The translations under genes were made by a program, and so were the position numbers. Below, piece after piece: positions 55,496 through 64,000 of a stretch of 64,000 nucleotides of DNA (its first letter is position 1; every line of letters begins with the position of its first letter). Source of the stretch: Mesorhizobium sp. Z1-4. Its GTDB lineage: Bacteria > Pseudomonadota > Alphaproteobacteria > Rhizobiales > Rhizobiaceae. The stretch lies in the NCBI RefSeq assembly GCF_004000235.1, contig NZ_RCIO01000002.1:846803-910802 (forward strand), given 5' to 3'. The notes under the pieces are model-generated. The model did not search any database, was not told where the DNA came from, and saw only the letters and a list, made by a program, of their open reading frames with translations.

Positions 55496-55633
55496 GGTGA
55501 TCTCCTGATTGCGCATTCACCCCGTCTCGCGGTGCATGGCGGGTATGCATTCCCAGCCGCGTAGACATGGATTGTGGGCGCAGTGGGGCATGGCTTGTGC
55601 GGCGCGGCAAAAATCACTATCGATGCGCGTCGT

Positions 55634-55709
55634 GGGGCCTGTAGCTCAATGGTTAGAGCCAGCGGCTCATAACCGCTTGGTTGCAGGTTCGAGTCCTGCC
55701 GGGCCCACC
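55634..55709 (+). tRNA. tRNA with CAU anticodon, probably tRNA-Ile2 (lysidine-modified)
   Basis: A full cloverleaf with encoded CCA. The acceptor stem is GGGCCTG / CGGGCCC (T6-G67 wobble). The D-loop is GTAGCTCAATGGTTAGAGC, the anticodon loop is CTCATAA, and the T-loop GGTTCGAGTCC is standard. The anticodon stem-loop and variable region (GGCTCATAACCGCTTGGTT) resemble the tRNA-Ile2 of E. coli (ileX), and the C4-G69 and C5-G68 pairs are the TilS identity pairs that separate Ile2 from tRNA-Met. It is not an initiator tRNA because the first pair is G-C. Confidence 0.9.
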
Positions 55710-56052
55710 ATTTTTTCGCTCACGCCGGACCCGCTGCGCTCGCCGGCTCCGCGGGGGCGGGCGAAAGCCCGGGCCGCAGTCGCGGCCTTGTTCCGGCTCG
55801 AGGATGCTCCTCTCACCTGCACCATTTTTTCGCTCACGCCGAACCCGCTGCGCTCGCCGGCTCCGCGGGGGCGGGCGAAAGCCCGGGCCGCAGTCGCGGC
55901 CTTGTTCCGGCTCGAGGATACTCCTCTCACCTCCGCCAACTTTTCGCTCACGCCGAACTCGCCGTGATCGCTGGCTCCGCGGGGGCGGGCGCAAGCCCGG
56001 GCCGCAGTCGCGGCCTTGTTCCGGTTCGAGGATACTCCTCTCACCTCTACCA
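55710..56052. repeat. Three tandem ~115-bp repeats directly after the tRNA
   Basis: Units lie at 55710-55824, 55825-55938 and 55939-56052. Each starts with T-rich TTTTCGCTCACGCCG and contains a GC-rich core with inverted sequence. Each ends with a T-arm-like GGYTCGAGGAT and CTCCTCTCACCTNN(A/G)CCA. The join between unit 1 and unit 2 (CACCATTTTTTCGCTC) repeats the tRNA 3' end plus its T tract. Units 1 and 2 are almost identical, and unit 3 is more diverged. Any protein reading of this region is spurious. It resembles the tRNA-end-containing tandem repeats after E. coli tyrT. Confidence 0.85.
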
Positions 56053-56391
56053 AACCCGGTTTTGCCAGCGAAATCGCCCGGTCCGCGGCGAGCGCCGGCA
56101 GGCACCCTTTGTTATTGCGCGGCAAGATGTCGGCAAAGCAGCTTGTCGTCTGACCTTTCCCCAGCGGCAGTTTTGTTATACCGCGCGGCAATAAAACCAC
56201 GGCGACTGCCTGCAGGCAGGAAAAAACTCGCTCCGATGGCGAATTGTTGTGAAAACACAGCCTCAAACGAACAAAAATTGCATTTGTTGCGCTCGGACGG
56301 TCATGGGTGTTCCCCCGTTCGGGGAAGCTTGTTTATATGGCCGCCGCACGAGCCGGGAGTGAGAACGGCTCTGACTACAGGGAGATTTTCC
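56053..56391 (+). other. Leader region before the ABC importer operon; no gene seen
   Basis: These 339 bases separate the repeats from the substrate-binding gene. They hold a TGTG-AAAA-CACA inverted repeat near 56247 and a hairpin TTCCCC-CGTTC-GGGGAA at 56310-56326. I see no promoter close to consensus. The operon promoter and any regulator site should be here. Confidence 0.55.
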
Positions 56392-57987
56392 ATGCGAAAC
56401 AAATACACGTTTGCGGCAACTCTGTTGGCCGCGACGATGCTCAGTGGTGCCGCGAGCGCAAAGACGCTCGTTTACTGCTCGGAAGGCAGCCCGGAGGGTT
56501 TTGACCCCGGTCTTTATACCGCCGGCACCACCTTCGATGCGTCGCCGCGCACCATCTACAACCGCCTGGTCGAGTTCAAGAAGGGCACGACCGAGATCGA
56601 GCCTGCGCTGGCCGAAAGCTGGGACGTCTCCGACGACGGCCTCGAATATACTTTCCACCTGCGTCCCGACGTCGCTTTCCAGACGACGGACTTCTTCACG
56701 CCCACCCGTACCCTGAACGCCGACGATGTCGTCTTTTCGTTCGAGCGCCAGCTCAAGGAAGACAATCCGTGGCACAACTATGTTGCGGGCGGCGCCTGGG
56801 AGTATTTCAACGGCATGGGCTTTCCGGACCTGATCTCGTCGATCGAAAAGGTCGACGACATGACGGTCAAGATCACGCTCAAGCAGCAGGAAGCTCCGTT
56901 CCTGGCCAATCTCGGCATGGACTTCGCTTCGATCGTGTCCAAGGAGTACTCAGACAAGCTCGAAGCCGACGGCCAGATGCAGCTGATGAACCAGCAGCCG
57001 CTGGGCACCGGTCCTTTCGAGTTCGTTGCCTACCAGACGGATGCCGTGATCCGCTATCGCGCGCATGACGAATACTGGAAAGGCCGCGAAAAGATCGACG
57101 ACCTGGTCTTTGCCATCACCACCGATGCTGCGGTGCGCGCACAGAAGCTCGCTGCTGGCGAATGCCACATCATGCCTTATCCGAATGCCGCCGACGTGGC
57201 AGGCATGAAGGAAAACCCGGACCTCAAGGTGATGGAGCAGGAAGGCCTGAACATCGCCTACCTCGCTTTCAACACGCAGATGGCTCCCTTCGACAACGCC
57301 CAGGTGCGCAAGGCGCTGAGCAAGGCGATCAACAAGGAAGCGATCATCGATTCGGTGTTCCAGGGGCAGGCCAAGCCGGCCAAGAACCCGATCCCGCCGA
57401 CGATGTGGAGCTACAACGACGCGGTCGAGGACGATTCCTACGATCCGGAAGCCGCCAAGAAGATGCTCGAGGAAGCCGGCGCTTCCGGCCTTTCGATGAA
57501 GGTCTGGGCGATGCCGGTGGCGCGTCCCTACATGCTCAATGCGCGCCGCGCGGCCGAGCTTATCCAGTCTGATTTCGCGGCTGTCGGCGTCAATGTCGAG
57601 ATCGTTACCTACGAATGGGCCGAATATCTGAGCCGTTCGAAGGACGTCGACCGCGACGGTGCGGTGCTGCTTGGCTGGACCGGCGACAACGGCGATCCGG
57701 ACAACTTCCTCCACACTCTGCTCGGCTGCGATGCGGTCGGCGGCAACAACCGCGCGCAGTGGTGCAACGAGGAGTTCGACGCTCTCGTCAACAAGGCCAA
57801 GCGCACATCCGACCGCGACGAACGCACCAAGCTCTATGAAGAGGCGCAGGTGGTGTTCAAGCGCGAGGCGCCGTGGGTCACGCTCGACCATTCGCTGGTC
57901 GTGATGCCGATGCGCAAGGAAGTCGAGGGTTACGTTATGGACCCGCTCGGCATTCACAGCTTCTCCGGCGTCGATATCGCCGAGTAG
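56392..57987 (+). CDS. ABC transporter substrate-binding protein, peptide/opine/amine class (family 5)
   Basis: A 531-residue periplasmic binding protein. The signal peptide is KYTFAATLLAATMLSGAASA. The family 5 pattern includes LVYCSEGSPEGFDPGLYTAGTTFDASPRTIYNRLVEFKKGTTEIEPALAESWDVSDDGLEYTFHLRPDVAFQTTDFFTPTRTLNADDVVFSFERQL and ALSKAINKEAIIDSVFQGQAKPAKNPIPPTMW. It captures a peptide or other small amine-bearing solute for the permeases downstream. GGGAG eight bases before the ATG at 56392 decides the start, and the in-frame extension back into the tRNA repeats is spurious. Confidence 0.93.
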   Translation: MRNKYTFAATLLAATMLSGAASAKTLVYCSEGSPEGFDPGLYTAGTTFDASPRTIYNRLVEFKKGTTEIEPALAESWDVSDDGLEYTFHLRPDVAFQTTDFFTPTRTLNADDVVFSFERQLKEDNPWHNYVAGGAWEYFNGMGFPDLISSIEKVDDMTVKITLKQQEAPFLANLGMDFASIVSKEYSDKLEADGQMQLMNQQPLGTGPFEFVAYQTDAVIRYRAHDEYWKGREKIDDLVFAITTDAAVRAQKLAAGECHIMPYPNAADVAGMKENPDLKVMEQEGLNIAYLAFNTQMAPFDNAQVRKALSKAINKEAIIDSVFQGQAKPAKNPIPPTMWSYNDAVEDDSYDPEAAKKMLEEAGASGLSMKVWAMPVARPYMLNARRAAELIQSDFAAVGVNVEIVTYEWAEYLSRSKDVDRDGAVLLGWTGDNGDPDNFLHTLLGCDAVGGNNRAQWCNEEFDALVNKAKRTSDRDERTKLYEEAQVVFKREAPWVTLDHSLVVMPMRKEVEGYVMDPLGIHSFSGVDIAE

Positions 57988-58158
57988 CCGCTTGACCTGA
58001 CAACAATATCTGGAGGCGCGCCGGGCAACCGGCGCGTCTCGTTTGCATTATCCGGCGATACGGGTTTGTGTGGACGGGACGCAACGCCGTGCAAAAGGCG
58101 ATCGTGAGATCGAGCCGCCTCTTGTGCAGCGCCTGCAAATACCGGAGATCGAACCGAG

Positions 58159-59163
58159 ATGCTTCGATTTGTCCTTGGACGGCTGGCCGTCCTGATACCG
58201 ACCTTCATCGGTGTGTCCATCATCGCCTTCGCGTTCATTCGCGTGCTGCCAGGCGACCCTGTGATGCTGATGTCCGGCGAGCGTGTGATGGCGCCCGAAC
58301 GGTACGAGAAGATCAGCCACGAGCTCGGCTATGACCGGCCGCTGCCGGTGCAGTATTTCGATTATCTGACAGATGTGCTGAGCGGCGATTTCGGCAGTTC
58401 GATCGTCACCAAACGGCCGGTTCTGGACGACTTCCTGACGCTGTTTCCGGCGACGCTGGAGCTCTCGCTTTGCGCCATCCTGCTGGCCGTCTTCATCGGC
58501 GTGCCGGCGGGCGTGTTTGCCGCCATCAAACGCGGCTCGTTCTTCGACCAGGCGATCATGAGCACGGCACTGGTCGGCTATTCCATGCCGATCTTCTGGT
58601 GGGGCCTGCTTCTGATCATCCTGGTTTCCGGAACGCTCGGGTGGACGCCCGTGTCCGGCCGCATCTCGCTGCTCTATTATTTTCCGTCTGTGACCGGGTT
58701 CATGCTCATCGACTCGCTGCTTTCCGGCCAGGCCGGTGCCTTCAAGTCGGCCGTATCGCATCTCATTTTGCCGACCATCGTGCTTGGTACGATCCCGCTG
58801 GCGGTGATTGCCCGCCAAACGCGCTCTGCAATGCTGGAGGTGCTTGGCGAGGATTACGTGCGCACGGCCCGCGCCAAGGGGCTGCCGCCGTTCCGCGTGG
58901 TGGGCATCCATGCGCTCAGGAACGCGCTGATACCGGTGGTCACCACGATCGGCCTGCAGGTCGGCGTGCTCCTGGCCGGTGCCATCCTGACCGAGACGAT
59001 CTTTTCCTGGCCGGGCATCGGCAAATGGATGGTCGATTCCGTGTTCAAGCGCGACTATCCGGTCATCCAGAGCGGGCTGCTCATCATCGCCGGCATCATC
59101 ATGCTGGTGAACCTCCTCGTCGATCTGCTCTATGGGCTGATCAATCCGCGAATCCGGCATTGA
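58159..59163 (+). CDS. ABC transporter permease (DppB-like)
   Basis: A 334-residue inner-membrane permease. The N-terminal helix LRFVLGRLAVLIPTFIGVSIIAFAFIRVLPGDP and the peptide-permease region GLPPFRVVGIHALRNALIPVVTTIGLQVGVLLAGAILTETIFSWPGIGKW are typical of DppB/OppB. It couples to the ATPases through its EAA loop (EDYVRTARAKGLP). It lies 171 bases after the binding-protein gene, and no terminator was recognised. Confidence 0.95.
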   Translation: MLRFVLGRLAVLIPTFIGVSIIAFAFIRVLPGDPVMLMSGERVMAPERYEKISHELGYDRPLPVQYFDYLTDVLSGDFGSSIVTKRPVLDDFLTLFPATLELSLCAILLAVFIGVPAGVFAAIKRGSFFDQAIMSTALVGYSMPIFWWGLLLIILVSGTLGWTPVSGRISLLYYFPSVTGFMLIDSLLSGQAGAFKSAVSHLILPTIVLGTIPLAVIARQTRSAMLEVLGEDYVRTARAKGLPPFRVVGIHALRNALIPVVTTIGLQVGVLLAGAILTETIFSWPGIGKWMVDSVFKRDYPVIQSGLLIIAGIIMLVNLLVDLLYGLINPRIRH

Positions 59164-59173
59164 GGGGGCTGAC

Positions 59174-60082
59174 ATGACAGACGCTTCCGCCACCCAGGCC
59201 AAAATGCAGGACCCTTCGCGCAGCGCGCGGCTTGCCGAGTTCTGGTACTATTTCTCCGAGAACCGGGGCGCGGTGATCGGCCTGGTTTTTTTCATCCTGC
59301 TGGTCATTCTGGCCCTCGCCGCGCCGCTGATCGCACCGCACGCGGCCAATGCGCAATATCGCGACGCGATCCTGGTGCCGCCTTATTGGCAGGAGGGCGG
59401 ACGCGCCGCCTATCTGCTCGGCACCGACGCGGTTGGGCGCGACATGCTTTCGCGGCTGCTGTTTGGCGCGCGCTATTCGCTGTTCATCGGCGTCGTCGTG
59501 ACGCTGCTGGCGCTGACCAGCGGTATCCTGATCGGCACCGTCGCCGGCTATTTCCGCGGTTGGGCCGATACGGCGATCACCCGGGTGATGGACATCATCC
59601 TGGCGTTCCCGTCGCTGCTTCTGGCACTGGTGCTTGTTGCGGTGCTCGGACCCGGCCTGACCAATGCGATGATCGCGATCGCGCTGGTGCAGCAGCCGCA
59701 TTATGTGCGGCTTACGCGCGCTGCCGTGATGGCGGAAAAGAACCGCGACTATGTGACTGCCGCCCGCGTGGCAGGTGCAGGCAATCTGCGTCTGATGTTC
59801 AGGACCATCCTGCCCAATTGCACGGCGCCGCTGATCGTGCAGGCCGCACTGTCGTTCTCGACCGCAATCCTGGACGCCGCGGCACTCGGCTTCCTCGGCA
59901 TGGGCGCACAGCCGCCGACGCCCGAATGGGGCACCATGCTGGCCGAAGCGCGCGAGTTCATTCTGCGCGCCTGGTGGGTGGTGACGTTCCCGGGCCTTGC
60001 CATCCTGATCACCGTTCTCGCCATCAACCTGATGGGCGACGGTTTGCGCGACGCGCTCGATCCCAAGCTGAAGAGGTCGTGA
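59174..60082 (+). CDS. ABC transporter permease (DppC-like)
   Basis: A 302-residue inner-membrane permease, the partner of the upstream DppB-like protein. The N-terminal segment [26 protein letters not shown] and the EAA loop [29 protein letters not shown] are clear, as is the DppC signature [24 protein letters not shown]. It follows the dppB-like stop by 10 bases and is followed two bases later by the ATPase gene. Confidence 0.95.
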   Translation: MTDASATQAKMQDPSRSARLAEFWYYFSENRGAVIGLVFFILLVILALAAPLIAPHAANAQYRDAILVPPYWQEGGRAAYLLGTDAVGRDMLSRLLFGARYSLFIGVVVTLLALTSGILIGTVAGYFRGWADTAITRVMDIILAFPSLLLALVLVAVLGPGLTNAMIAIALVQQPHYVRLTRAAVMAEKNRDYVTAARVAGAGNLRLMFRTILPNCTAPLIVQAALSFSTAILDAAALGFLGMGAQPPTPEWGTMLAEAREFILRAWWVVTFPGLAILITVLAINLMGDGLRDALDPKLKRS

Positions 60083-60084
60083 CC

Positions 60085-60939
60085 ATGGCGCTGCTTGAAA
60101 TCAAGAACCTGACCGTCACCTTCGACACCGCTGCCGGACCGCTGCGTGCAGTCGACGGCATCTCGCTGTCGGTCGACGCAGGAGAGGTGCTGGCGATCGT
60201 CGGCGAATCCGGCTCCGGCAAGTCCGTTTCGATGCTGGCTGTGATGGGGCTGTTGCCGTGGACGGCGACCGTGAAAGCGGACCGCATGGCGTTCGAGGGC
60301 CGCGACATCCTCAATCTCTCGCCGGCGGAAAGGCGGCGCATCGTGGGCAAGGATATCGCGATGATTTTCCAGGAGCCGATCGCCAGCCTGAACCCGTGTT
60401 TCACCGTCGGCTTCCAGATCGAGGAAGCGCTGAAGCAGCATATGGGGCTGGATCGCAAGGCGCGGCGCAAAAGGGCCATCGAGCTCTTTGCAGCTGTCGG
60501 CATTCCCGACCCGGAAGACCGGCTCGGCCACTACCCGCATCAGATGTCGGGCGGCCAGTGCCAGCGCGTGATGATCGCCATCGCGATTGCCTGCAATCCG
60601 AAGCTGCTGATCGCCGACGAGCCGACCACCGCGCTCGACGTGACGATCCAGAAGCAGATACTCGACCTTTTGATGCAGCTGCAGGCCGAGCAGGGCATGG
60701 GCATGATCATGATCACCCACAATATGGGTGTGGTGGCGGAAACGGCCGACCGCGTGATCGTGCAGTACAAGGGCCGCAAGATGGAGGAGGCCGGCGTGCT
60801 GTCGCTGTTCGAGACGCCTGAGCATCCCTACACGCGCGCGCTGCTTTCGGCGTTGCCGGAAAACGCCACCGGCGACAGGCTGCCGACCGTGTCGGATTTC
60901 GCCTTCGAGGATGCGCCCTACAAAGGAGACCGGGCATGA
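60085..60939 (+). CDS. ABC transporter ATP-binding protein (DppD-like)
   Basis: A 284-residue ATPase. Walker A is GESGSGKS, the Q-loop is [10 protein letters not shown], the signature is [12 protein letters not shown], Walker B is [12 protein letters not shown], and the H-loop is ITHN. It is shorter than typical DppD (about 325) and ends soon after the nucleotide-binding domain, with no C-terminal oligo_HPY region and no FeS-type cysteine cluster. It pairs with the next ATPase, overlapping its start by four bases (ATGA). Confidence 0.95.
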   Translation: MALLEIKNLTVTFDTAAGPLRAVDGISLSVDAGEVLAIVGESGSGKSVSMLAVMGLLPWTATVKADRMAFEGRDILNLSPAERRRIVGKDIAMIFQEPIASLNPCFTVGFQIEEALKQHMGLDRKARRKRAIELFAAVGIPDPEDRLGHYPHQMSGGQCQRVMIAIAIACNPKLLIADEPTTALDVTIQKQILDLLMQLQAEQGMGMIMITHNMGVVAETADRVIVQYKGRKMEEAGVLSLFETPEHPYTRALLSALPENATGDRLPTVSDFAFEDAPYKGDRA

Positions 60940-61763
60940 GCGAGACCGTTCTCGAAACCAGGGGCATCGTGCGCGACTACCACATCAGTGGCGGGCTTTT
61001 CGGCCAGGGCCGCACCATTCACGCCGTGAAGGATGTCAGCCTGAAGGTGGAAAAGGGCAAGACGCTGGCGATTGTCGGCGAGTCCGGCTGCGGGAAATCC
61101 ACGCTGGCGCGCATCATCACGATGATCGACGCGCCGACTGCCGGCGAGCTCTTCATCGACGGCGAGAAGGTGGACATCACCGCCAGCCGGCTTTCCGCGG
61201 AGATGCGCCGCAAGGTGCAGATCGTGTTCCAGAACCCCTACGGTTCGCTCAATCCGCGCCAGAAGATCGGCGATGTGCTGATGGACCCGCTGGTCATCAA
61301 CTCGGATGTGCCGGCGGCCGAGCGGCGCGACCGCGCGATGTCGATGCTGACCAAGGTCGGCCTGCAGCCGGAGCACTTCAACCGCTACCCGCACATGTTT
61401 TCCGGCGGCCAGCGCCAGCGCATCGCGATTGCCCGCGCGCTGATGCTCAACCCGCGCCTGCTGGTGCTCGACGAGCCGGTTTCGGCGCTCGATCTTTCCG
61501 TGCAGGCGCAGGTGCTGAACCTCCTGGCCGATTTGCAGGACGAGTTCGGTCTCACCTATGTATTCATCAGCCATGATTTGTCGGTTGTGCGTTACATCGC
61601 CGACGACGTGATGGTTATGTATTTCGGCGAGGCGGTGGAATACGGCACGCGCGACGCGGTGTTTTCCGACCCTCAGCACGAATACACACGCACGCTGTTT
61701 GCCGCGACGCCGCGCGCCGATGTGGAGAGTATCAGGAAGCGGCTGGAGCGCAGGGCGGCCTAA
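60936..61763 (+). CDS. ABC transporter ATP-binding protein (DppF-like)
   Basis: A 275-residue ATPase. Walker A is GESGCGKST, the signature is [12 protein letters not shown], Walker B is [12 protein letters not shown], and the H-loop is FISHDLS. It ends soon after the nucleotide-binding domain and lacks the oligo_HPY domain of typical DppF. Its ATG overlaps the stop of the DppD-like gene, coupling their translation. The transporter would therefore use a heterodimer of two short ATPases. Confidence 0.94.
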   Translation: MSETVLETRGIVRDYHISGGLFGQGRTIHAVKDVSLKVEKGKTLAIVGESGCGKSTLARIITMIDAPTAGELFIDGEKVDITASRLSAEMRRKVQIVFQNPYGSLNPRQKIGDVLMDPLVINSDVPAAERRDRAMSMLTKVGLQPEHFNRYPHMFSGGQRQRIAIARALMLNPRLLVLDEPVSALDLSVQAQVLNLLADLQDEFGLTYVFISHDLSVVRYIADDVMVMYFGEAVEYGTRDAVFSDPQHEYTRTLFAATPRADVESIRKRLERRAA

Positions 61764-61908
61764 CCCGGTACGGTCCTGGCGGGGCCGCCCGGCATCCGAA
61801 ATCCATGCGGAACAGCGGCGACGGCGCGAATCTCACTTTCGCTGGCGCTTTCCAGATATCCGCCGAGCGCGGGCGCAGCCATGTTGCGCCTTCAGGGAGG
61901 GTTGAGCG

Positions 61909-62817
61909 ATGCCGCTTCAAATGAACCGCGAGGTTTTCATCACCTGCGCTGTCACCGGTTCCGGCGGCACGCAGGACCGCAGCCAGCATGTGCCGCGTTC
62001 GCCGAAACAGATTGCCGACAGCGCGATCGCGGCGGCGAAGGCGGGTGCGGCGATCGTGCATTGCCATGTGCGTGACCCCGAGAGCGGCGCCCCATCGCGG
62101 CGACTCGACCTCTATCGCGAGCTGACCGAGCGGGTGCGCGAGGCGGACGTCGACGTGGTGCTGAACCTCACCGCCGGCATGGGCGGCGACATCGTTTTCA
62201 GCGGTGTCGACGCGCCGCTGCCGCCGGCAGCCGGCACGGACATGATCGGCGCAAGCGAGCGCGTGGCGCATGTCGCTCAGTGCCTGCCCGAGATCTGCAC
62301 GCTCGACTGCGGCACCATGAACTTCGCCGAAGCCGACTATGTGATGACCAATACGCCGGGCATGCTGCGCGCCATGGGCGCGATGATGACCGAGCTCGGC
62401 GTGAAGCCGGAGATCGAGGCGTTCGACACCGGGCATCTGTGGTTTGCCAAGGAGCTGGTGAAGGAAGGTGTGCTTGAAGGCCCTGCGCTGGTGCAGCTTT
62501 GCATGGGCGTGCCCTGGGGCGCGCCGGACGACCTCAACACCTTCATGGCGATGGTCAACAACGTGCCGGACGATTGGACGTTTTCGGCCTTTTCGCTTGG
62601 CCGCAACCAGATGGCATTTGCCGCGGCTGCGGTGCTCGCGGGCGGCAATGTGCGGGTCGGTCTCGAAGACAATCTCTGGCTCGACAAGGGTGTGCTTGCC
62701 GAGAACTGGCAGCTCGTGGAGCGAGCGCATTCGATCATCGAGAATTTGGGGGCGCGGGTGATTGGCCCGGCGGAAGTTCGCGAAAAGCTCGGCCTGACGA
62801 AGAGGGCGCCGAAATGA
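61909..62817 (+). CDS. BKACE family enzyme (beta-keto acid cleavage, DUF849)
   Basis: A 302-residue TIM-barrel enzyme. MNREVFITCAVTGSGGT, IVHCHVRDPESG with the zinc-binding His-x-His, VDVVLNLTAGMGGD, and FDTGHLWFAKELV are typical of BKACE. Family members split a beta-keto acid with acetyl-CoA into a CoA ester and acetoacetate. The neighbour, an L-carnitine dehydrogenase-like protein, points to 3-dehydrocarnitine as substrate, giving betainyl-CoA. The gene shares ATGA with the next gene, an overlap of four bases. Confidence 0.93.
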   Translation: MPLQMNREVFITCAVTGSGGTQDRSQHVPRSPKQIADSAIAAAKAGAAIVHCHVRDPESGAPSRRLDLYRELTERVREADVDVVLNLTAGMGGDIVFSGVDAPLPPAAGTDMIGASERVAHVAQCLPEICTLDCGTMNFAEADYVMTNTPGMLRAMGAMMTELGVKPEIEAFDTGHLWFAKELVKEGVLEGPALVQLCMGVPWGAPDDLNTFMAMVNNVPDDWTFSAFSLGRNQMAFAAAAVLAGGNVRVGLEDNLWLDKGVLAENWQLVERAHSIIENLGARVIGPAEVREKLGLTKRAPK

Positions 62818-63779
62818 GCAAGAAAGCGGCCATTGTCGGCGGCGGTGTGATCGGCGGCGGCTGGGCCGCGCGGTTCTTGCTCAATGGCTGGGATGTCGCC
62901 TTATTCGACCCAGACCCCGAAGCCGAACGCAAGATCGACGAAGTGCTGTCAAATGCGCGGCGCAGCCTGCCGGCACTTTACGATCAGGCGATGCCCGACG
63001 AGGGACGGCTCACCTTTCGCGGCTCACTTGCCGAAGCGGTTGCCGGCGTTTCCTGGGTTCAGGAGAGCGTGCCCGAGCGGCTCGACCTGAAACACAAGGT
63101 GTTTGCGCAGATCGAGAAGTCGGCACCGGCCGATGCGGTTCTCGGCTCGTCCACCTCGGGCTTCAAGCCATCCGAGCTGAATGCCCAGGGCGGACGCGCG
63201 ATCGTCGCTCACCCGTTCAATCCGGTCTATCTGCTGCCGCTGGTCGAACTCGTCGGCGACGCCGCCGAAACCGGCCGTGCTGCCGACATTCTGCGCGGGA
63301 TCGGCATGTTCCCGCTCACCGTGCGCAAGGAAATCGACGCGCATATCGCCGACCGGCTGCTCGAAGCCGTGTGGCGCGAGAGCCTGTGGCTGGTGAAGGA
63401 CGGTGTCGCGACGACGGAGGAGATCGACGAGGCGATCCGTATGGGCTTTGGTTTGAGATGGGCCCAGATGGGCCTGTTCGAAACCTACCGCATCGCCGGT
63501 GGCGAAGCCGGCATGCGGCATTTCATGGCGCAGTTCGGCCCCGCACTTGCCTGGCCGTGGACCAAGCTGATGGACGTGCCGGAATTCACCGACGAGCTGG
63601 TCGATCTGATCTCCGATCAGTCCGATGCGCAATCGGGCCATATGTCGATCCGGGCGCTGGAACGGCTGCGCGACGACAATCTGGTCGGCATCATGCGGGT
63701 CTTGAAGGCGAGCGGCAGCGGGGCAGGCGGCGTGATCAACAAGCATGAGGCGGCGCTGAGGCCCGAGAAGCTCAGGTGA
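62814..63779 (+). CDS. L-carnitine dehydrogenase-like 3-hydroxyacyl dehydrogenase
   Basis: A 321-residue NAD-dependent enzyme. The N-terminal Rossmann motif [24 protein letters not shown] and the catalytic patterns [12 protein letters not shown] and [18 protein letters not shown] (His/Glu pair and NAD pocket) match the 3-hydroxyacyl-CoA dehydrogenase fold used by L-carnitine dehydrogenase. It would oxidise L-carnitine to 3-dehydrocarnitine, the substrate of the coupled BKACE. It lacks the fused thioesterase that some homologs carry, and no separate thioesterase follows here. Its end overlaps the convergent pyrC stop by eight bases. Confidence 0.9.
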   Translation: MSKKAAIVGGGVIGGGWAARFLLNGWDVALFDPDPEAERKIDEVLSNARRSLPALYDQAMPDEGRLTFRGSLAEAVAGVSWVQESVPERLDLKHKVFAQIEKSAPADAVLGSSTSGFKPSELNAQGGRAIVAHPFNPVYLLPLVELVGDAAETGRAADILRGIGMFPLTVRKEIDAHIADRLLEAVWRESLWLVKDGVATTEEIDEAIRMGFGLRWAQMGLFETYRIAGGEAGMRHFMAQFGPALAWPWTKLMDVPEFTDELVDLISDQSDAQSGHMSIRALERLRDDNLVGIMRVLKASGSGAGGVINKHEAALRPEKLR

Positions 63780-64000
63780 CAGCCCACCTCACCTTGAAGC
63801 CTGGATCGAAGACGGTGACGGGTCCGTCTTGGGTGTCGATCCTTGCGGGGAAGGCGACGGGGTCGGGTTGTCTGGTGAGCGTGATGCGGGTGTCGTTGGG
63901 CGCAAGGCGGTAGAAGGCCGGGCCGTTGAGAGAGGCGAAAGCCTCGAGGCGATCGAGAGCGCCTTCCTCCTCGAACACATGGGCGAGCAGCGGCATGGTG
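63772..64000 (-). CDS. pyrC: Dihydroorotase (class II, PyrC type), 3' end only
   Basis: About 75 C-terminal residues are visible, then the gene runs off the window. The sequence [68 protein letters not shown] matches the conserved C terminus of PyrC dihydroorotase (LEAFASxNGP, FYxLPxN, GxxVxPF). It catalyses cyclisation of carbamoyl aspartate in pyrimidine synthesis. The catalytic metal-binding part lies outside the window. It is convergent with the carnitine dehydrogenase gene. Confidence 0.9.
   Translation of the reverse strand, partial: TMPLLAHVFEEEGALDRLEAFASLNGPAFYRLAPNDTRITLTRQPDPVAFPARIDTQDGPVTVFDPGFKVRWAVT

Noticed and set aside
55634..55709. Initiator or elongator tRNA-Met reading of the CAU tRNA
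   Set aside because: The first base pair is G-C, excluding the initiator. The C4-G69/C5-G68 pairs and the anticodon arm fit tRNA-Ile2 better than elongator Met, although final proof needs modification data.
55667..56266. Minus-strand frame encoding repeated Arg/Gly/Pro-rich peptides after the tRNA
   Set aside because: It is the translation of the tandem repeats and does not show a domain or plausible start.
55681..56391. N-terminal extension of the ABC binding protein back into the tRNA region
   Set aside because: The extension would begin inside the tRNA and cross the repeats. The ATG at 56392 has a ribosome site and a signal peptide.

Overview
The window reads as chromosomal DNA of a GC-rich alphaproteobacterium, most likely order Hyphomicrobiales (Rhizobiales), in or near Phyllobacteriaceae. 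The reasons are the rhizobial-type core order carA - yqeY - dnaG - rpoD, a CarB carrying the long insertion I associate with alphaproteobacteria, a TGA-N9-TCA iron box of the RirA type, and HlyU-like, YcgN-like, DksA-like and BKACE families typical of this group. No rRNA, phage, integrase, transposase or CRISPR array was seen. One tRNA is present. Genus-level assignment is not possible from this sequence alone.

Layout. (1) 1-2444: 5' part of carB. (2) 2.5-25.1 kb: accessory block between carB and carA. It holds two paralogous exported caspase-fold/TPR proteins (2573-6169 and 11105-14788). Between them lies an electrophile or nitro-compound stress cassette: GST, HxlR regulator, flavodoxin, NTF2-like protein, tautomerase, nitronate monooxygenase, RibD-like reductase and GFA protein. 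A two-component flavin monooxygenase cluster follows (AraC regulator, StyA-like, flavin reductase, SDR). Then come a trypsin-like protease/NUC nuclease fusion, a DUF1801 protein, a zinc peptidase, a TadG/VWA protein and a RidA protein. (3) 25.1-34.6 kb: core block carA, yqeY, PRC-barrel protein, MFS exporter, BrnTA toxin-antitoxin, dnaG and rpoD. (4) 34.7-54.8 kb: mixed genes. They include an iron-type ABC importer with a candidate RirA operator, a TetR/VOC pair with twin operators, a secreted metzincin protease with PAN domains, ketopantoate reductase, an orphan LuxR regulator, a LysE exporter, an exonuclease-CBS-nucleotidyltransferase fusion, and an OmpA protein with a long Glu/Ala/Pro tract. 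(5) 54.8-64.0 kb: SIMPL protein, tRNA-Ile2 (CAU) followed by three tandem ~115-bp repeats, a dipeptide-type ABC importer, a BKACE plus carnitine-dehydrogenase pair, and the 3' end of pyrC.

How the genes work together. CarA and CarB make carbamoyl phosphate and PyrC acts later in pyrimidine synthesis, so three pyrimidine genes frame the window although they do not form an operon. The SBP/permease/ATPase import cassette at 35-38.6 kb should respond to iron. The ABC importer and catabolic pair at 56-64 kb look like uptake and conversion of carnitine or a related quaternary amine toward glycine betaine. The most unusual content is the caspase/TPR pair and the protease-nuclease fusion, which lie within 19 kb of each other between the two halves of carbamoyl-phosphate synthase. 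A shared death, defence or stress-proteolysis role is only a hypothesis.
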